This document shows positions 1 through 10,105 of a stretch of 64,000 bases of DNA, piece by piece. The first letter of the stretch is position 1. Each line of letters begins with the position of its first letter. This DNA is from Rhizomys pruinosus (taxonomy: Eukaryota > Chordata > Mammalia > Rodentia > Spalacidae), in contig VZQC01006583.1 in assembly GCA_009823505.1 (NCBI GenBank), positions 1,901,211 through 1,965,210 on the forward strand, read 5' to 3'. Position numbers and translations under genes: made by a program. Under the pieces are notes generated by a model. The model worked only from the letters and a program-made list of their open reading frames with translations, did not search any database and was not told the DNA's origin.

Positions 1-45
1 CACTCACACACATAAAGATAGAAATAATAAATAAAATATAAAAAA
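1..45 (+). mobile_element. B2 SINE 3' tail, cut by window edge
   Basis: The window opens in the typical B2 ending (CACTCACACACATAAA followed by AAATAATAAATAAAA). An A-rich run to about 70 follows. From 71 to 239 I recognise nothing. Confidence 0.6.
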
Positions 46-239
46 AACCCAATCCAAAAAAAAAAAAAAACCACCTCCAGCAAAGAACTCCAACCCAACC
101 AAACAAATAAAACCACATTTGCTGTTGGTAGTTCTGCGCAGAATGCTGGGGGCTTGTGGGAGGACTACGAGACCAACAGCCAATCTTCCATTCTCTTGGG
201 GCACGAGTTTGGAAACTCTGAAAAAAGAAGTGATAAACA

Positions 240-340
240 AGGCTGGTGTATTCCTGTAATCCTAGCACTTGGAAGGAGGAGGCAGGGCAAAGCAAGTTCA
301 TGGCTAGCCAGGGCTACATAGCTAGAGTCTGTCTCAAAAA

Positions 341-341
<1 letters not shown>
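240..341 (+). mobile_element. B1-like SINE relic
   Basis: Degenerate B1 core: TGTAATCCTAGCACTTGGAA, then AGCCAGGGCTACATAG and a GTCTGTCTCAAAAAG end. Its tail runs directly into the GA microsatellite, which probably grew from it. Confidence 0.65.

Positions 342-394
<53 letters not shown>
342..394 (+). repeat. (GA)n microsatellite
   Basis: About 26 uninterrupted GA units between a B1 relic and a B2 body that has lost its first ~35 bases. The dipeptide-repeat frames across it are artefacts. Confidence 0.98.
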
Positions 395-396
<2 letters not shown>

Positions 397-552
397 GCTC
401 TTGTACTTGCACAGGATCTGGTTCCTAGCACCCATGTGGTAACTTAAAACCCTCTGTAACTCCAGTTCTGGGGGACCTGACCCCCTCTTTTGGTCTCCAA
501 GGACACCTGCACAAACATGTGCACATGGACAAGGCACAGACACACAAAAATC
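395..552 (+). mobile_element. B2 SINE, 5' end missing
   Basis: B2 body from the GCTGCTCTTG box onward, then the CCCATGTGG and CTCCAGTTC blocks and an ACAC-rich end. The usual GGGGCTGGAGAGATGG start is replaced by the GA tract. Confidence 0.75.
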
Positions 553-555
553 AAG

Positions 556-776
556 TTAGGGGCTGGAGAAATGGGTCTGCAGTTAAAAGGACTGTGTGCT
601 CTTGCAGACAGAGGTTTGAGTCCCAGCACCCACATGGTGTATAACAACCATCCATAACTCCAGTTACAGGGGATCAGACACCCTCATCTGACCAACTCAG
701 GCATACTAGGCCACCAGTGCACTTATACACGTGCAGGCAATATACTCATACATATAAATAAAAATAATAAAATTTA
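556..776 (+). mobile_element. B2 SINE
   Basis: Nearly complete: GGGGCTGGAGAAATGGGTCT start, tRNA-like promoter boxes, CTCATACATATAAATAAAAA tail. It abuts the next B2 tail to head. Confidence 0.85.
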
Positions 777-1085
777 GGGGGTTGGAGAGATGGCCTAGCG
801 GTTAGGAGCCTGACCGCTCTTGCAGAGGACCAGGGTTCGATCCCCAGCACCCACATGGCGGCCGAGAACCGTCTGAGACTCCAATTCCAGGAGAACTCCA
901 GATTCCAGGGGAATCCGACACCCTCTTCTGACCTCTGCGGCATTGCACGACACGGGTGCACAGACTTGCATGCAGACAGTACATTCATACACATACAGAA
1001 ATAAATAAAAAAAAAATTTAAAAATAAAAAAGATGCAAAACAAAAAATAGAAAAAATGTAAAAAAAATCTTTCAAAAAGCTTTTA
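777..1085 (+). mobile_element. B2 SINE with internal 17-bp duplication
   Basis: Full-length B2 with a long A/T-rich tail. The middle (878-910) carries the block CTCCAATTCCAGG twice in slightly different form. Copies at 9.8, 29.8 and 35.6 kb share this duplication. Confidence 0.85.
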
Positions 1086-1235
1086 AAAATTAAATTAAGA
1101 AGAGGTCCCAACTGGGCATGGTGGTACTAAAGTGATAAAAATACCATTTCTTTTTGGAGTGTATCAGAGATTAAAATAAAATTATCGTTTTTTACAGGTC
1201 TGTCATGGGAGGAATTTTTAGAAGCAAGTGGATGA

Positions 1236-1406
1236 TGATTTTTTTTTTTTTTTTTGTCTTTTTGTTCCTTTTGAGACAGGGCTTCCCTGTAGTCCCAGCT
1301 GTCTTGGAACTCGCTCTGTAGACCAGGCTGGCCTTGAACTCACAAAGATCCTCCTGCCTCTGCCTCCCAAGTGCTAGGATTAAAGGCGTGCACCACCACA
1401 CCCGTC
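1236..1406 (-). mobile_element. B1 SINE (minus) with target duplication
   Basis: Poly-T, then GAGACAGGG to GGCGTGCACCACCACACCCG. It is flanked by AAGTGGATGAT at about 1226 and 1409, so the insertion is intact. Confidence 0.92.
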
Positions 1407-1824
1407 ACAAGTGGATGATTTTTTTTTTTTACCAAGAGGCCAGAAATGAGTGGATGATTTTTAATAGGGCTATTGGCACTACACCACATTCGGTGGGCTC
1501 TTTATAATGAAAAGCAAAGGGGAGACAGGACAAGTTAAACTAGTTTCCATCTCTCCCCAAATGGAGACTAAGCGGCTGGGGTGCAGGGCATTTCGTGCCG
1601 CTAGAGGGCGCGCCCGAGACCAGGAGGCTGCAGAGGAGGACAGCTAGTGTAGACAGCAGAACTGGGAACCAGAGCTGGCTTCACACGGAGTTAGGGAGCA
1701 CTAAAGAGTCATGGCCCAGGACCGTGCTGGGTGGCTTCGCTACTATGCTCTTGTCTAATTGGTATTAACGTTCTAGAAGTGACCCCATTTCATAGATAAA
1801 GTAACTGAGACCTTTGGTTCTGTG
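1407..1824. other. Non-repeat flank of the CpG island
   Basis: Mixed-composition single-copy-looking DNA. CpGs appear around 1590-1620 (CTAGAGGGCGCGCC contains a CTCF-like GAGGGCGC core, seen by eye only). I see no open frame or known repeat. Confidence 0.4.
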
Positions 1825-2006
1825 TTTGATAGGGTTTCACGCAGCCCAAGCTGGCCTCGGACCTGGAGGATGGATGGCCTTGAACCCGGCGTGGGGGATT
1901 AAAGGTGTGTGCGCCCATTCTCCGGCTCCGCCGTGCTGAGAACTGAACCCAGGGTCTCACTCATGCTAAGCAGGCACTCTACCCACTGAGCTACATCCCC
2001 AGCCTT
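1825..2006 (-). mobile_element. B4-type SINE (minus)
   Basis: A B1-like half (AGCCCAAGCTGGCCT, GGGGGATTAAAGGTGTG) is joined to an ID-like half (CTAAGCAGGCACTCTACC, GAGCTACATCCCCAGCC). That is the B4 architecture. It is old and diverged. Confidence 0.75.
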
Positions 2007-2159
2007 GAAACAGCTAAATGTTGAGGGGGGACTCTGTGCAGCGCAAACCTGAACAAACCTGTAGTCAGTCCCAATCCGCCCCCTCCCCTCTTTCCCCCAC
2101 AGACAAGGCGAAATGGAATATCTAATCAGGCATCCTTGCTAATGATCCTAAGCCTGAAC

Positions 2160-3060
2160 CAACTTTTCCGCAGGAAGAAACGGCCTAACTGCTCACAGAC
2201 GTGAGCTCCAAAACCTCTTCAGGCCGAGGCCGCCTCAGCCTAGACGCCGCCCCTCCGGCCGGTTCCTCCTTTCCTGCCCGGGTGCTGAATCCGAGCCTCT
2301 CCCGGGGCCTCAGCATCCGCAGCCCGAGTCCGTGCTGCACCCTCCGAGCCTCCATCGCTCCAGGCGCCGCGCGCTCTGCAGCCGGGCGGGTACCCGGGAG
2401 CGCGCGCCGCCCTGCACCGTGGGCATCGCCGTCCGCAAGCGCGGGAACCTGGGCCAGAGGCCTTGGCACTGCCACCCGACCGGGGCCCCCTTCCCCACCT
2501 TCCGAGTCTGGCGTCGTCTCTAGGGAGCCGCGGCTTCGGGATCCCCTCAGACCCACCGGGACCCGCCCGCACCCGCCGGCTCCGAGGCGCCCCCGGCGCC
2601 GCGCATCCCCGGCTACTCACCGCGCGCAGCCGGCGGGGCTGCGGCCTCACTCGGCTCCGGGCCTCGACCCGCGGACCTGCAGCTGGGCTCCGAGCTCCCG
2701 GAGCCGCGGGGCGTGGAGGCTGGTAGCGGCGTCTCCCAGCATCCTGGAGAAGCGGTGCCTGCGGCTCGGCTCTCCGCCTGGCTCCGCGCTCTCGGTGCGG
2801 GGCTCCCGGGCTCGCCCTCCGCGCGCGGCGGGGCCAGGTGATCGCTCGGTGGAGCTTCAGTGTCGACGCCTCCGTCCGAGCGGCTTTAAAAAGGGTGCGT
2901 TTTGGAGATATCTGAGCCTACCCCGAGCTTCCTTCCAATCGGTGCAATCGCATCTCCACGCTGGTTCATTCCTATACCGGCTAATTCTGGTTTGGCAGGA
3001 AGGGAGAAAAAAAATTGCGGGCATCTCACAGGCACACTCTTGTGGCCGGTTGAAGTTTAT
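2160..3060. promoter_or_regulatory. CpG island; probable promoter and first exon of an unidentified gene
   Basis: About 0.9 kb of very CpG-rich DNA in a window otherwise near 42-45% GC by eye. It contains GC boxes (GCCGCCCCTCC near 2247, GGGCGGG near 2385), a CCAAT motif near 2936 and a TATA-like TTTAAAAAGG near 2885. On the minus strand, GCGCG/GTGAGTAG at 2621/2620 is a near-consensus splice donor. That suggests a first exon of roughly 2621-2860 read leftward, so the gene body would lie beyond position 1. A 31-codon minus-strand ORF (2742-2647) in that exon would be 5'UTR. I do not recognise the gene. A plus-strand transcript is possible too, with a weaker donor CAG/GTGATC at 2837. Confidence 0.7.
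2613..2625 (-). promoter_or_regulatory. Candidate splice donor of a first exon
   Basis: Read on the minus strand the sequence is GCGCG/GTGAGTAG, matching the mammalian donor consensus at +1 to +6. The G/C-rich exon side and its place inside the CpG island fit a first-exon boundary. No transcript evidence is available. Confidence 0.5.
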
Positions 3061-3474
3061 CGCCTTGGCTGAGGTTCGCTAACGCCGTGGACGCTTTTAC
3101 TCAGGAAATGGCCAGACACCTTCAGGACGCCGGGGTGGGGGTGAGGGAGCGGGTGGAGAGGGGGGTTGGGGGGAATACTCATACCCTCCCCCTTTTCCCC
3201 CCCTGGAATAGAAGGGAACTGATGAATCAGACCCTCACCTGCGTCTCGGTCACAGAAGATAGCAGTTTGTGAAGAGAACAGGAATCCCAATACTCACAGC
3301 CACAGTGGACTGAAAATCTCTCATCTTTGTCCTAGCCTGGGTACCACCCCTTCCTATCTTTACCCGCATTCACGGCCACTTGACACAGGCTTTGACCTTG
3401 GAAAGTTTTCAATCGTTTGTTAAATAAATGAAGGAGGCGCTCTTTTACATAACCTGACCAATTCTGCTCTTTCC
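3061..3474. other. Flank of the CpG island, no gene recognised
   Basis: GC falls steadily. There is a G-rich plus-strand run at 3130-3170 and a C-rich run at 3186-3205. I see no repeat family and no supported coding frame. Confidence 0.4.
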
Positions 3475-3744
3475 TATGGCTGTTATTATAAATTATCACA
3501 AAGGCTGAAAGCAACATAAATCATTATTTTACAGTTCTGGCAGTCGGGATGTGAAATGGGTCTTGTGGTATAATTCAGTGAGCTCTGCAGGCTGTTCTTC
3601 CCGGCAGCTCTAGCAGAGAGCCACCAACTTCTGCAGGCTGCCCACACGCCCTGGATGACAGCCACTTCCTCATTTTCAAGGCATCTAACATTGCATCATT
3701 CTATCTTGGGTACTTATGTCACCTGCCATCTCCTCTATTTTGCC

Positions 3745-3770
3745 TCCCTTGTTTGCTTTTTATTTTCACA

Positions 3771-3812
<42 letters not shown>

Positions 3813-3957
3813 TTGCTTGCAATTCCAGAGCATGTGTGTAAAGGTCAAAGGACAACATATGGGAATCTCTTTTCCTTCCATGTGGGTTCTGGGATTGAAC
3901 TCAGGTCATCAGGCTTGGTGACAAATGCCCTTCCCCAGTGAGCCATCTCTTCAGCCC
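3745..3957 (-). mobile_element. B3-like SINE (minus) with GT tract
   Basis: Contains GGTCAAAGGACAACATATGG, GTTCTGGGATTGAACTCAGG and TGAGCCATCTCTTCAGCCC. The (GT)n at 3777-3810 sits where B3 copies often carry one. Confidence 0.8.
3777..3810 (+). repeat. (GT)n microsatellite
   Basis: 17 GT units inside the B3-like SINE. Confidence 0.95.
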
Positions 3958-4262
3958 CGCTTTGAAGGACCCTGGCATTACGCTGGTCTTGCCTGGATAA
4001 TTCACACATCTTTCTATTTTAAGGCCAGCTGACTAGCAACCGTACTTCCATCTGCTACCTTGATTCTCCTTCTGCCATTTAAGGTAACATAATCACAGTC
4101 TCCAGGGATTACTATATAGATCCCTTTAGGGACTCGTTGTGCTGCTACCATAAATTCCCTCCCTTCCCTCTATCTTCCCTTTCTTTCCTCCTGCCCCCTC
4201 CTTCCTTCCTTCCAAAAGAAGTTCACTTGTTTTACATCATTTTCTATCTCAATTCTTTAAAA

Positions 4263-4482
4263 GGAATTTTTTTTTCTTTTTTGAGTCAGGGTCTCATGTG
4301 TCCCAGGCTGTCTCGGAACTCACTGTACAGCAGAGGATGGCTTTGAACTTCAGCTCCTGCCTCCATCTCCACAGTGCTGTGGATACAGGTATATACCACC
4401 ATGCACTTTTTGTGCTGTGCTGAACCCAGGGTTCTGTGCATGCTAGACAAGCACTCTGTGGACTGAGTCACATTCCAGCCCT
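4263..4482 (-). mobile_element. B4-type SINE (minus)
   Basis: Poly-T, GAGTCAGGGTCTCATG, a B1-like middle, then CATGCTAGACAAGCACTCTG and CACATTCCAGCCC from the ID-like half. Confidence 0.7.
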
Positions 4483-4746
4483 CCTGTATCAACTCGTAGT
4501 TACACAATAATTAAGATGACTACGAAAAACTGTGGCCAAATGAGGCTATTTGTGGAGCACTAGGCTGAGGTGGTCTAAATGTTTTAAGTTTGCTGATGAG
4601 AGTAACGGATAGTGAGTAGTCTCTTGGGCTGTCCTTGGATGTCACTCATTCCAATCAGGCTTTTGACAGCAAGTCAAGACTGGAGTTGCAAGACAGGCAC
4701 ACACATGTAATTCCAGCACTTGAGGTACATGAGGCCTTGGCTTAAA

Positions 4747-4905
4747 GCTGGGTGAGATAGCGCATGCCTTTAGTCTCAGCATTGAGGAGACAGAGACAGG
4801 TGAATCTCTGTGAATTCCAGGACAGCCTGGTTTGCATCCAGAGTTCCAGGGCAGCAAAGGCTACATGAGATCCCACCTCAAAAACAAACAACAAACACAC
4901 AACGC
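4747..4905 (+). mobile_element. B1 SINE, diverged
   Basis: GCTGGGTGAGATAGCGCATG start, GACAGCCTGGTTTGCATC core, A-rich CAAACAACAAACA tail. Confidence 0.8.
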
Positions 4906-4978
4906 CCAAAACAAAATCCCAAAGCAAGATTCCAGTCAAGTATCTCAAATACAGTTGATCCATCTTTTTGTAAAAAAT

Positions 4979-5190
4979 TAGCTTATTTTTATGTGTATGT
5001 GTATTTTGCCTCTATGCATGTAAGTGTACCTGTGTTGTTCAGTACCCATGGAAGCCAAAAGAGGGCATTGGATCCCCTAGAACTGGAGTTATGAAGGGTG
5101 TTTAGCTGCCATGTGGGTGTTGGGAACTGAATCCAGGTCCTCTGCAAGATTAGCCAGTGCTTTAATTGCTGAGCCATCTCGCCAGCCCCC
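4979..5190 (-). mobile_element. B2 SINE (minus)
   Basis: Starts with a T-rich tail and ATGTGTATGTGTATTTTGCC, and ends TGCTGAGCCATCTCGCCAGC. Confidence 0.87.
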
Positions 5191-5213
5191 AATCTATTTG
5201 TTTTAAAAAGAGG

Positions 5214-5572
5214 TGTTAGGACTTGACTTGAATGTGAAACATCCCATGCAGGATCATGTATCTGAACACTTGGTCACCAGCTGACAATGCTGTTTTGGGG
5301 GATGTTAAGACATGTGGTTCAGGTGGCAGAGGTGAGTGACAGGGAGAAGGCTTTGAAGACTATCCGCTGGGCTGAACTCTGCATCCTGATACAAAGATGC
5401 GAAGAGCGCATGTCTTGCTCCCACTGCTGTGGGTGGAGTCTCTCCACTACCATGCCTTCCATGCCTTTATAGACTGGATGCCTTTAAATCCTTAGCCAAA
5501 ATAAATCCCTTTTACCTCACATGGCTTCTGTTGGGTGTTTTGGTCACAGTGTAAAGAAACGTCACTAATACA
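5214..5572 (+). mobile_element. Solo MaLR-type LTR with perfect 5-bp target duplication
   Basis: 359-bp LTR running TGTTAGGACT to CACTAATACA, with AATAAA near 5501 and a CTTTATAGAC TATA-like box. AGAGG occurs immediately before (5209-5213) and after (5573-5577), so the boundaries are firm. The ACTAATACA end is the MaLR (THE1/MT/ORR1) type. No internal region is present, hence solo. Confidence 0.88.
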
Positions 5573-5577
5573 AGAGG

Positions 5578-5954
5578 TCTATAAAATCAACACCTCCCCT
5601 TTCCAATTCTTTAATCTTGGAGGTTTATCCCAGTATGACTTAGTGTAGATCTGGGGAAACATCACCTAGAGTAACCCCCAAACCCTTATCCTATCCATGA
5701 CCCCAGGCGGCCTTTCATGCTTAAGTCTGTGCCATGGATAGATACCCTGTATCTAGAATGCCCGCCGATGCTGTTCCCATCGGTCGTTCATCTTCACAGG
5801 CAGCTCTGCTCCTACCTCCCCAGTGCCTCTCATTGGCACAGGCTGGTTGAAAGTAGAATATTTGTCCAATTCCAGCCAAGGGGCTGAGTGGGGATTGATG
5901 GGTTAGAATGTCTGGGTTAAATAGAAATCACTATCAATGTAAATGACAAGTATT
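5578..5954. other. Unassigned intergenic DNA
   Basis: Roughly 370 bp with no repeat family or coding frame that I can recognise. Confidence 0.4.
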
Positions 5955-6163
5955 TATTTTTATTTTACACGTATGAGTGCCTGCCTGTTATGTATGTGTA
6001 TTGTATGCATGCCTGGTGCCCAAGAGGGGGTCAGATCCCCTGGAACTGCACTTATAGATGGCTATGAGTTTTGTGAGTCACTGTGTGGGTACTGGGAACT
6101 GAATCCCATTCCTCTGCAACAGCATCAAGTTCTCTTAATTGCTGAGCCATATCTCCATCCCCA
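5955..6163 (-). mobile_element. B2 SINE (minus) with target duplication
   Basis: B2 body (GATCCCCTGGAACTGCACTT, AATTGCTGAGCCATATCTCC). GACAAGTATT flanks both sides, at about 5944 and 6166. Confidence 0.88.
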
Positions 6164-6769
6164 AAGACAAGTATTAAACTTTTTCTATGTACCAGAAACA
6201 AAGGACCCTGACACTAACTTGTGGGATTTTTAGATATTTGATCTATTGTTCCACAGCACCAAATTTCCCCTTAACTGAATCCTATGTACAATAACTTCAA
6301 CCTTGAACTAAAATGACTTCGGAGCTCCCTCTAAAAGGTTTCTTCTCATTTCTAATCACGCATTCAGCCAATTTCATAATGTCATGTTGGAGTTGCTGCA
6401 GAACTTGGACAATTAATGCCTTAATGGGCATGGATTAGGCTGAGTGGAATAAAATCAGCTTTTGAGGAAATTGTTAACACATAAAATCATTGAAGATTTT
6501 AGAGAAATGTCGTGTAGTAGTTCCTCCATTACCTGATTTTTGTAGCCAGTCCAGACATGCAGATAGTGCAAAAGCCTCCTGCTTATCCAGGGCCACCCCA
6601 TGTTCATCTTTCAGGTGAAAGGAGCTTCAACCCTGAACCCCTCTGACTCTTCTGGGTTTAATGCTGATAGACAGAGGCCTCATCTAGATGACAAGGAGCT
6701 CATTCTAACCACATTTACTGCGTGTTCTGCTAGAAGCTTTTAACAGGCCATTTAGGCAAAAATTAATAA
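6164..6769. other. Unassigned intergenic DNA
   Basis: About 600 bp of A/T-rich sequence without an ORF above background or a repeat I can name. Confidence 0.4.
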
Positions 6770-6920
6770 TTTTTTTGATCTTTTTGAGACAGGATCTCTC
6801 TGCAGTCCCAGCTGTACTGGAACTCCCTATGTAGACCAGGCTGGCCTTGAACTCACAGAGATCCACATGCCTCTGCCTCTAGAGTGCTGGGATCAAAGGC
6901 ATGCGCCACTATGCCAGGCA
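6770..6920 (-). mobile_element. B1 SINE (minus)
   Basis: CTTTTTGAGACAGGATCTCT to CATGCGCCACTATGCCAGGC. Confidence 0.87.
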
Positions 6921-6947
6921 ATAAATAAATTTTAAAAATGTAAAAAA

Positions 6948-7142
6948 CGAGATTCAAGAACATGGCTCAGCAGATAAATGTACCTGCCAAGCCTGACAAC
7001 CTGAGTTTGATCCCTGGGACCCACATGATGGAAGGAGAGAACTGACTCCCTAAAGTTGTCCTCTAATCCCCCACCACACACAGTGACATGCACAATGTAC
7101 ACACACAACAACAGCAACAACAACAATAATAAATATTTTTTA
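6948..7142 (+). mobile_element. B3-like SINE
   Basis: ATGGCTCAGCAGATAAATG, GATCCCTGGGACCCACATGA and GTTGTCCTCTAATCCCCC blocks, with a CAA/AAT-rich tail. Another copy follows in the same orientation. Confidence 0.75.
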
Positions 7143-7156
7143 AATGTAGAAAGCCA

Positions 7157-7318
7157 GGGGCCAGTGAGATAGCTCAGCAGGTAAAGGAGCTTGCCACCAA
7201 GCCTGTGACCGGAGTTTGATCCCTGGTGGAAGGAGAGAACTGACTTCTGCAAATTGTTCTCTGACCTCTATATTTATGTTGTAGTATGTACACACACAAT
7301 AAATAAACATGTAAAACA
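7157..7318 (+). mobile_element. B3-like SINE
   Basis: GATAGCTCAGCAGGTAAAGG, CTTGCCACCAAGCCTG and TTGTTCTCTGACCTC blocks, with an ACACACAATAAATAAA tail. Confidence 0.78.
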
Positions 7319-7354
7319 TTTCTAATGTATAAAAAAGTAGAAAATGGAATAGAG

Positions 7355-7537
7355 CTGGGTGTGGTGGTGCATGCCTTTAATCCTAGCACTCGGGAGGCAG
7401 AGGCAAGTGGATCTCTGTGAGTTCAAGGCAAGCCTGGTCTACAGAGTGAGTTCCAAGCCAGCTGAGGCTATAGGGAGACCCTGTCTCAAAAAACAAAACA
7501 AAACAAAACAAAACAACCCCCCCCCCAAAAAAAACCC
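7355..7537 (+). mobile_element. B1 SINE with 16-bp target duplication
   Basis: GCTGGGTGTGGTGGTGCATG start. The (AAAAC)n tail ends in a C9 run. AGAAAATGGAATAGAG flanks both sides (7339-7354 and 7538-7553), so this is a fairly recent insertion. Confidence 0.94.
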
Positions 7538-7553
7538 AGAAAATGGAATAGAG

Positions 7554-8099
7554 GCACTTAGCTTGGAAAGGGATAAGTAACATTTATAATTTCAGATGAT
7601 ATGAGTATGCAGAGAAAAATAATAGGAACCCATTGAAAATATTAGAACTAATCAGCATACAATATCAAAATGTGGAGATCGGCAGTATTCCAATATTAAC
7701 AATTTTATTTATAATGGCTCAAAAGGAAATTTTGAAGTTGGGAATGAAGTTCAAAGAAGTGCTGAGCCTGTGCTCCGAAGAGTGAACAGGTGCTGTTGAA
7801 GAAGGCCCGAATGAATGCAGCTGTCTCTCTGGGTGCCAGGGCCCTGCAGCCCTGTGCTGTTTCCAAAAGTCTAGCTTGTCAGGCTCTCCTGCAAGAGACA
7901 TTCACGCAGATTTGATATATTGTTCAGGACAAGTACCAGCATTAGGAAATTCTCAGTATTGTGTAATACAACCATGATGAAACCTCCCCTTCGGTGTGAG
8001 TGGTAGATGCAGGTGGAAGCCAAGCCTTAGGTGTGTAAGTCAGTAGACCAGAGCCAGAGGCCCTCCTCCACTGTGCTGTGTGTCCGCTTGGGCTGGCCA
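7554..8099. other. Unassigned intergenic DNA
   Basis: No supported gene or repeat. Short frames near 7719-7901 and 8031 lack any recognisable domain. Confidence 0.4.
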
Positions 8100-8318
8100 G
8101 TGCTCTTAAGCACTGAGCCATCTCTTCAGCTCTGGTTTCTATTTTTTAATTTTATTTTTAATTATGTACATGTTTGTGCATATGAGCGCAGGTGTCCTTG
8201 GGGGCCAAAGGCATCGGATCCTCCAGAGCTGGTGATACAGGCAGCCGTGAGCCACCCAACTTGGTGCTGGGAACCTGACTTGGGCCCTTTGCAGATGATG
8301 AGCCAGCTCTCCAGGCCC
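8100..8318 (-). mobile_element. B2 end fragment plus B3-like SINE (both minus)
   Basis: 8100-8132 is a B2 5' end only (CTTAAGCACTGAGCCATCTC). At 8140-8318 a B3-like copy follows (TGGGGGCCAAAGGCATCGG, GCTGGGAACCTGACTTGGG, CCAGCTCTCCAGGCCC). Confidence 0.65.
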
Positions 8319-8429
8319 TGGGTTATGTTTCTGAAGGAGGAATGACAGTGTCAGCCAAACCTCACGGAAAAATACCTATCAGTGCAAGCTGGTCAGAAAT
8401 TCCCAATCCACCTGCCTCAGGCATCATGT

Positions 8430-8503
8430 TTGGTATCACAGAGATCCTCCCAGCCTCTGCCTTCCAAGTGCTGGGATGAAAGGCATGAGCCACCACACCT
8501 GGC
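8430..8503 (-). mobile_element. B1 SINE fragment (minus)
   Basis: Only the 5' half of B1 remains (CTTCCAAGTGCTGGGATGAA, GCATGAGCCACCACACCTGG). Confidence 0.75.
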
Positions 8504-9139
8504 GATTGTATTTAATTTAATGCTACATTAGAAAAGAAAATAAATTTGGGGAGGTGCAAAAATATGCAGCTCCATAAAGATGAAGAAGCAATTGAGACGC
8601 CATGCAAGGTAAAGTTGGTTTATCCTGCAGCAGATGAAAGACTCCACACATCAAGGCCAACAGTGGCAATGACTGACAGTGGGATTCACACACCAGTGGG
8701 GAGTTAAAAACAAATTTAAAGAAGATTGGCTACTCTGGACCTCTTAGATAGGTGGTGAAAGTGGGAAGCCATAAGTCAGTGCTTACCCTCTCGCGCCCCA
8801 CCCCCAACAGGTTTACAAGAACAAGCCCAAAACCAAGGTTTTCAAGCAGTGTTGAAGTTTGCTCTGGAGGAGATCCTCGTGCTGTGATATTTGACCATAT
8901 TCTTTCTCCTGCTGGATAGTTTCCTTAGACGGAAGAGTATTTTCTGCTTCAGTATTTACTTCAATTTTGGATTGTTAGACTTCCTCACTTCTGACGAATC
9001 TACCTATTACTCGTCTTAACTAGAAGAAAGTCTGAAGACTCCCAGGCCCATTCGAGGCCACTGCCTACTGAGGTGGCTGCTCAGGGACCAGGTGTTTACT
9101 TCACATCTTAATTTAGCATCTCCACGTTACAGTGTCATT
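8504..9139. other. Unassigned; possible old LTR remnant
   Basis: The stretch CAAGGTAAAGTTGGTTTATC near 8605, followed by purine-rich DNA, looks LTR-like. I cannot place it in a family. Confidence 0.3.
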
Positions 9140-9445
9140 TGCTGAAAAATGGGCTTCTGTAACAAAATACCATATGTAGTGTGGCTTATAAACAACAGAA
9201 ACTTGCTTCGCATAGGCCTGGAGTCTAGAAGTCCAAAATCAGGTTCTGTTTTTGGTAAGGGCCTGCCTGCTTGTAGGCTCAGAGGTAAAGCCTTCTCATT
9301 ATGTCCCCATGCACTGAAAAGGCCAAAGTAGCTCTCTGGGGTCTATTTATAAGGGTTTTAACCCCACTCGTGAGGACTCTGCCATTGTGACTTGGTACCT
9401 CCCCCAGGCTCTGTCACCTTGGGCATTAGGTTTCAGTGTGTAAAT
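9140..9445 (-). mobile_element. Ancient MST/MLT1-like MaLR LTR (minus)
   Basis: TGTGGCTTATAAACAACAGA, CTCTGGGGTCTATTTATAAG and ACCTTGGGCATTAGGTTTCA follow the order of blocks in old mammalian MaLR LTRs. It is strongly diverged. Confidence 0.6.
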
Positions 9446-9590
9446 CCATGCAATGTCTGTGGTGGGCAGAAGAGGGCATTCGATCTCCTGGAACTTGAAT
9501 TGTGGATGGTTATTAGCTACCATGTGGGTGTTGGGAATCAAACCTGGGTCCTCTGTAAGAGAGCAATCTTCCCAGCTTCATCCATGCCCA
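9446..9590 (-). mobile_element. B2 SINE, partial (minus)
   Basis: CAGAAGAGGGCATTCGATC through CAAACCTGGGTCCTCTGTAA. The A-tail end is missing. Confidence 0.78.
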
Positions 9591-9675
9591 GTTTATATGA
9601 GCCAGGGATTGAACCCAGGGCTTCATACACACTAGGCAAACACTCCACTAACCCAGCCAAATCACTGGCCCTCTT
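9591..9675 (-). mobile_element. ID/B4-type SINE fragment (minus)
   Basis: CCAGGGATTGAACCCAGGGC and CACTAGGCAAACACTCCAC are the tRNA-like half of an ID/B4 element. Confidence 0.6.
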
Positions 9676-9683
9676 CAGGATTT

Positions 9684-9937
9684 TTTTTTATATACATTTT
9701 TAAATTTTATTTATTTTTGTATGTGTATGAGCGTACTGTCTGCATGTAGGTTTGTGCACCCATGTCATGCAATGCTGGGGAGGAGGTCAGAGAGGGTCTC
9801 GGATTCCCCTGGAACTGGAGTTCTCCTGGAATTGGAGTTACAGACGGTTCTCAGCCGCCATGTGGGTGCTGGGGATCGAACCCGGGTCCTCTGCAAGAGC
9901 AGTCGGTGCTCTTAACCGCTAGGGCAACCCTCTGCAG
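9684..9937 (-). mobile_element. B2 SINE (minus) with internal 17-bp duplication
   Basis: Full length with a long T-rich tail and high CpG content. CCTGGAACTGGAGTTCT is followed by CCTGGAATTGGAGTTAC at 9808-9841. CAGGATTTTT flanks both ends. Confidence 0.92.
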
Positions 9938-10054
9938 GATTTTTAACAAAGATTATATAACATACATCTCATCATGGGGTAATGCGGAACGAACATGAGT
10001 TAAGGAACATCGTACAGAAGAACTGCCCAGTGCTCTTCAAGGAGGTGAATGATC

Positions 10055-10105
10055 AGGGGATGGGGTGTGGTAGAGTACTTGCCTAGCAAATGGGAAGGCC
10101 CAGCA
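10055..10105 (+). mobile_element. ID-like SINE fragment
   Basis: GGGGTGTGGTAGAGTACTTG and CCTAGCAAATGGGAAGGCCC match the ID core. No tail is visible. Confidence 0.55.

Larger units (their letters stand above)
3475..4130 (-). mobile_element. Ancient MLT1-like MaLR LTR (minus), interrupted
   Basis: MLT1-like blocks are readable: TTTTACAGTTCTGGCAGTC near 3528, and AAGGCCAGCTGACTAGCAAC near 4021 with TCTCCAGGGATTACTATATA near 4099. A B3-like SINE at 3745-3957 splits it. Divergence is high, as expected for an element older than rodents. Confidence 0.65.

Noticed and set aside
165..543. SLSLSL and RERERE frames
   Set aside because: Translations of the GA microsatellite.
2201..3082. 293-codon plus-strand frame through the CpG island, plus overlapping frames on both strands
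   Set aside because: It starts with GTG, is dominated by R/P/A/S from GC-rich composition, and has equally long frames on the other strand. CpG-island composition explains it.
9721..9998. Recurrent MYCLHASLCTRVVQCRRGQK / CGCWGSNPGPLQE peptides
   Set aside because: B2 read on its antisense strand.
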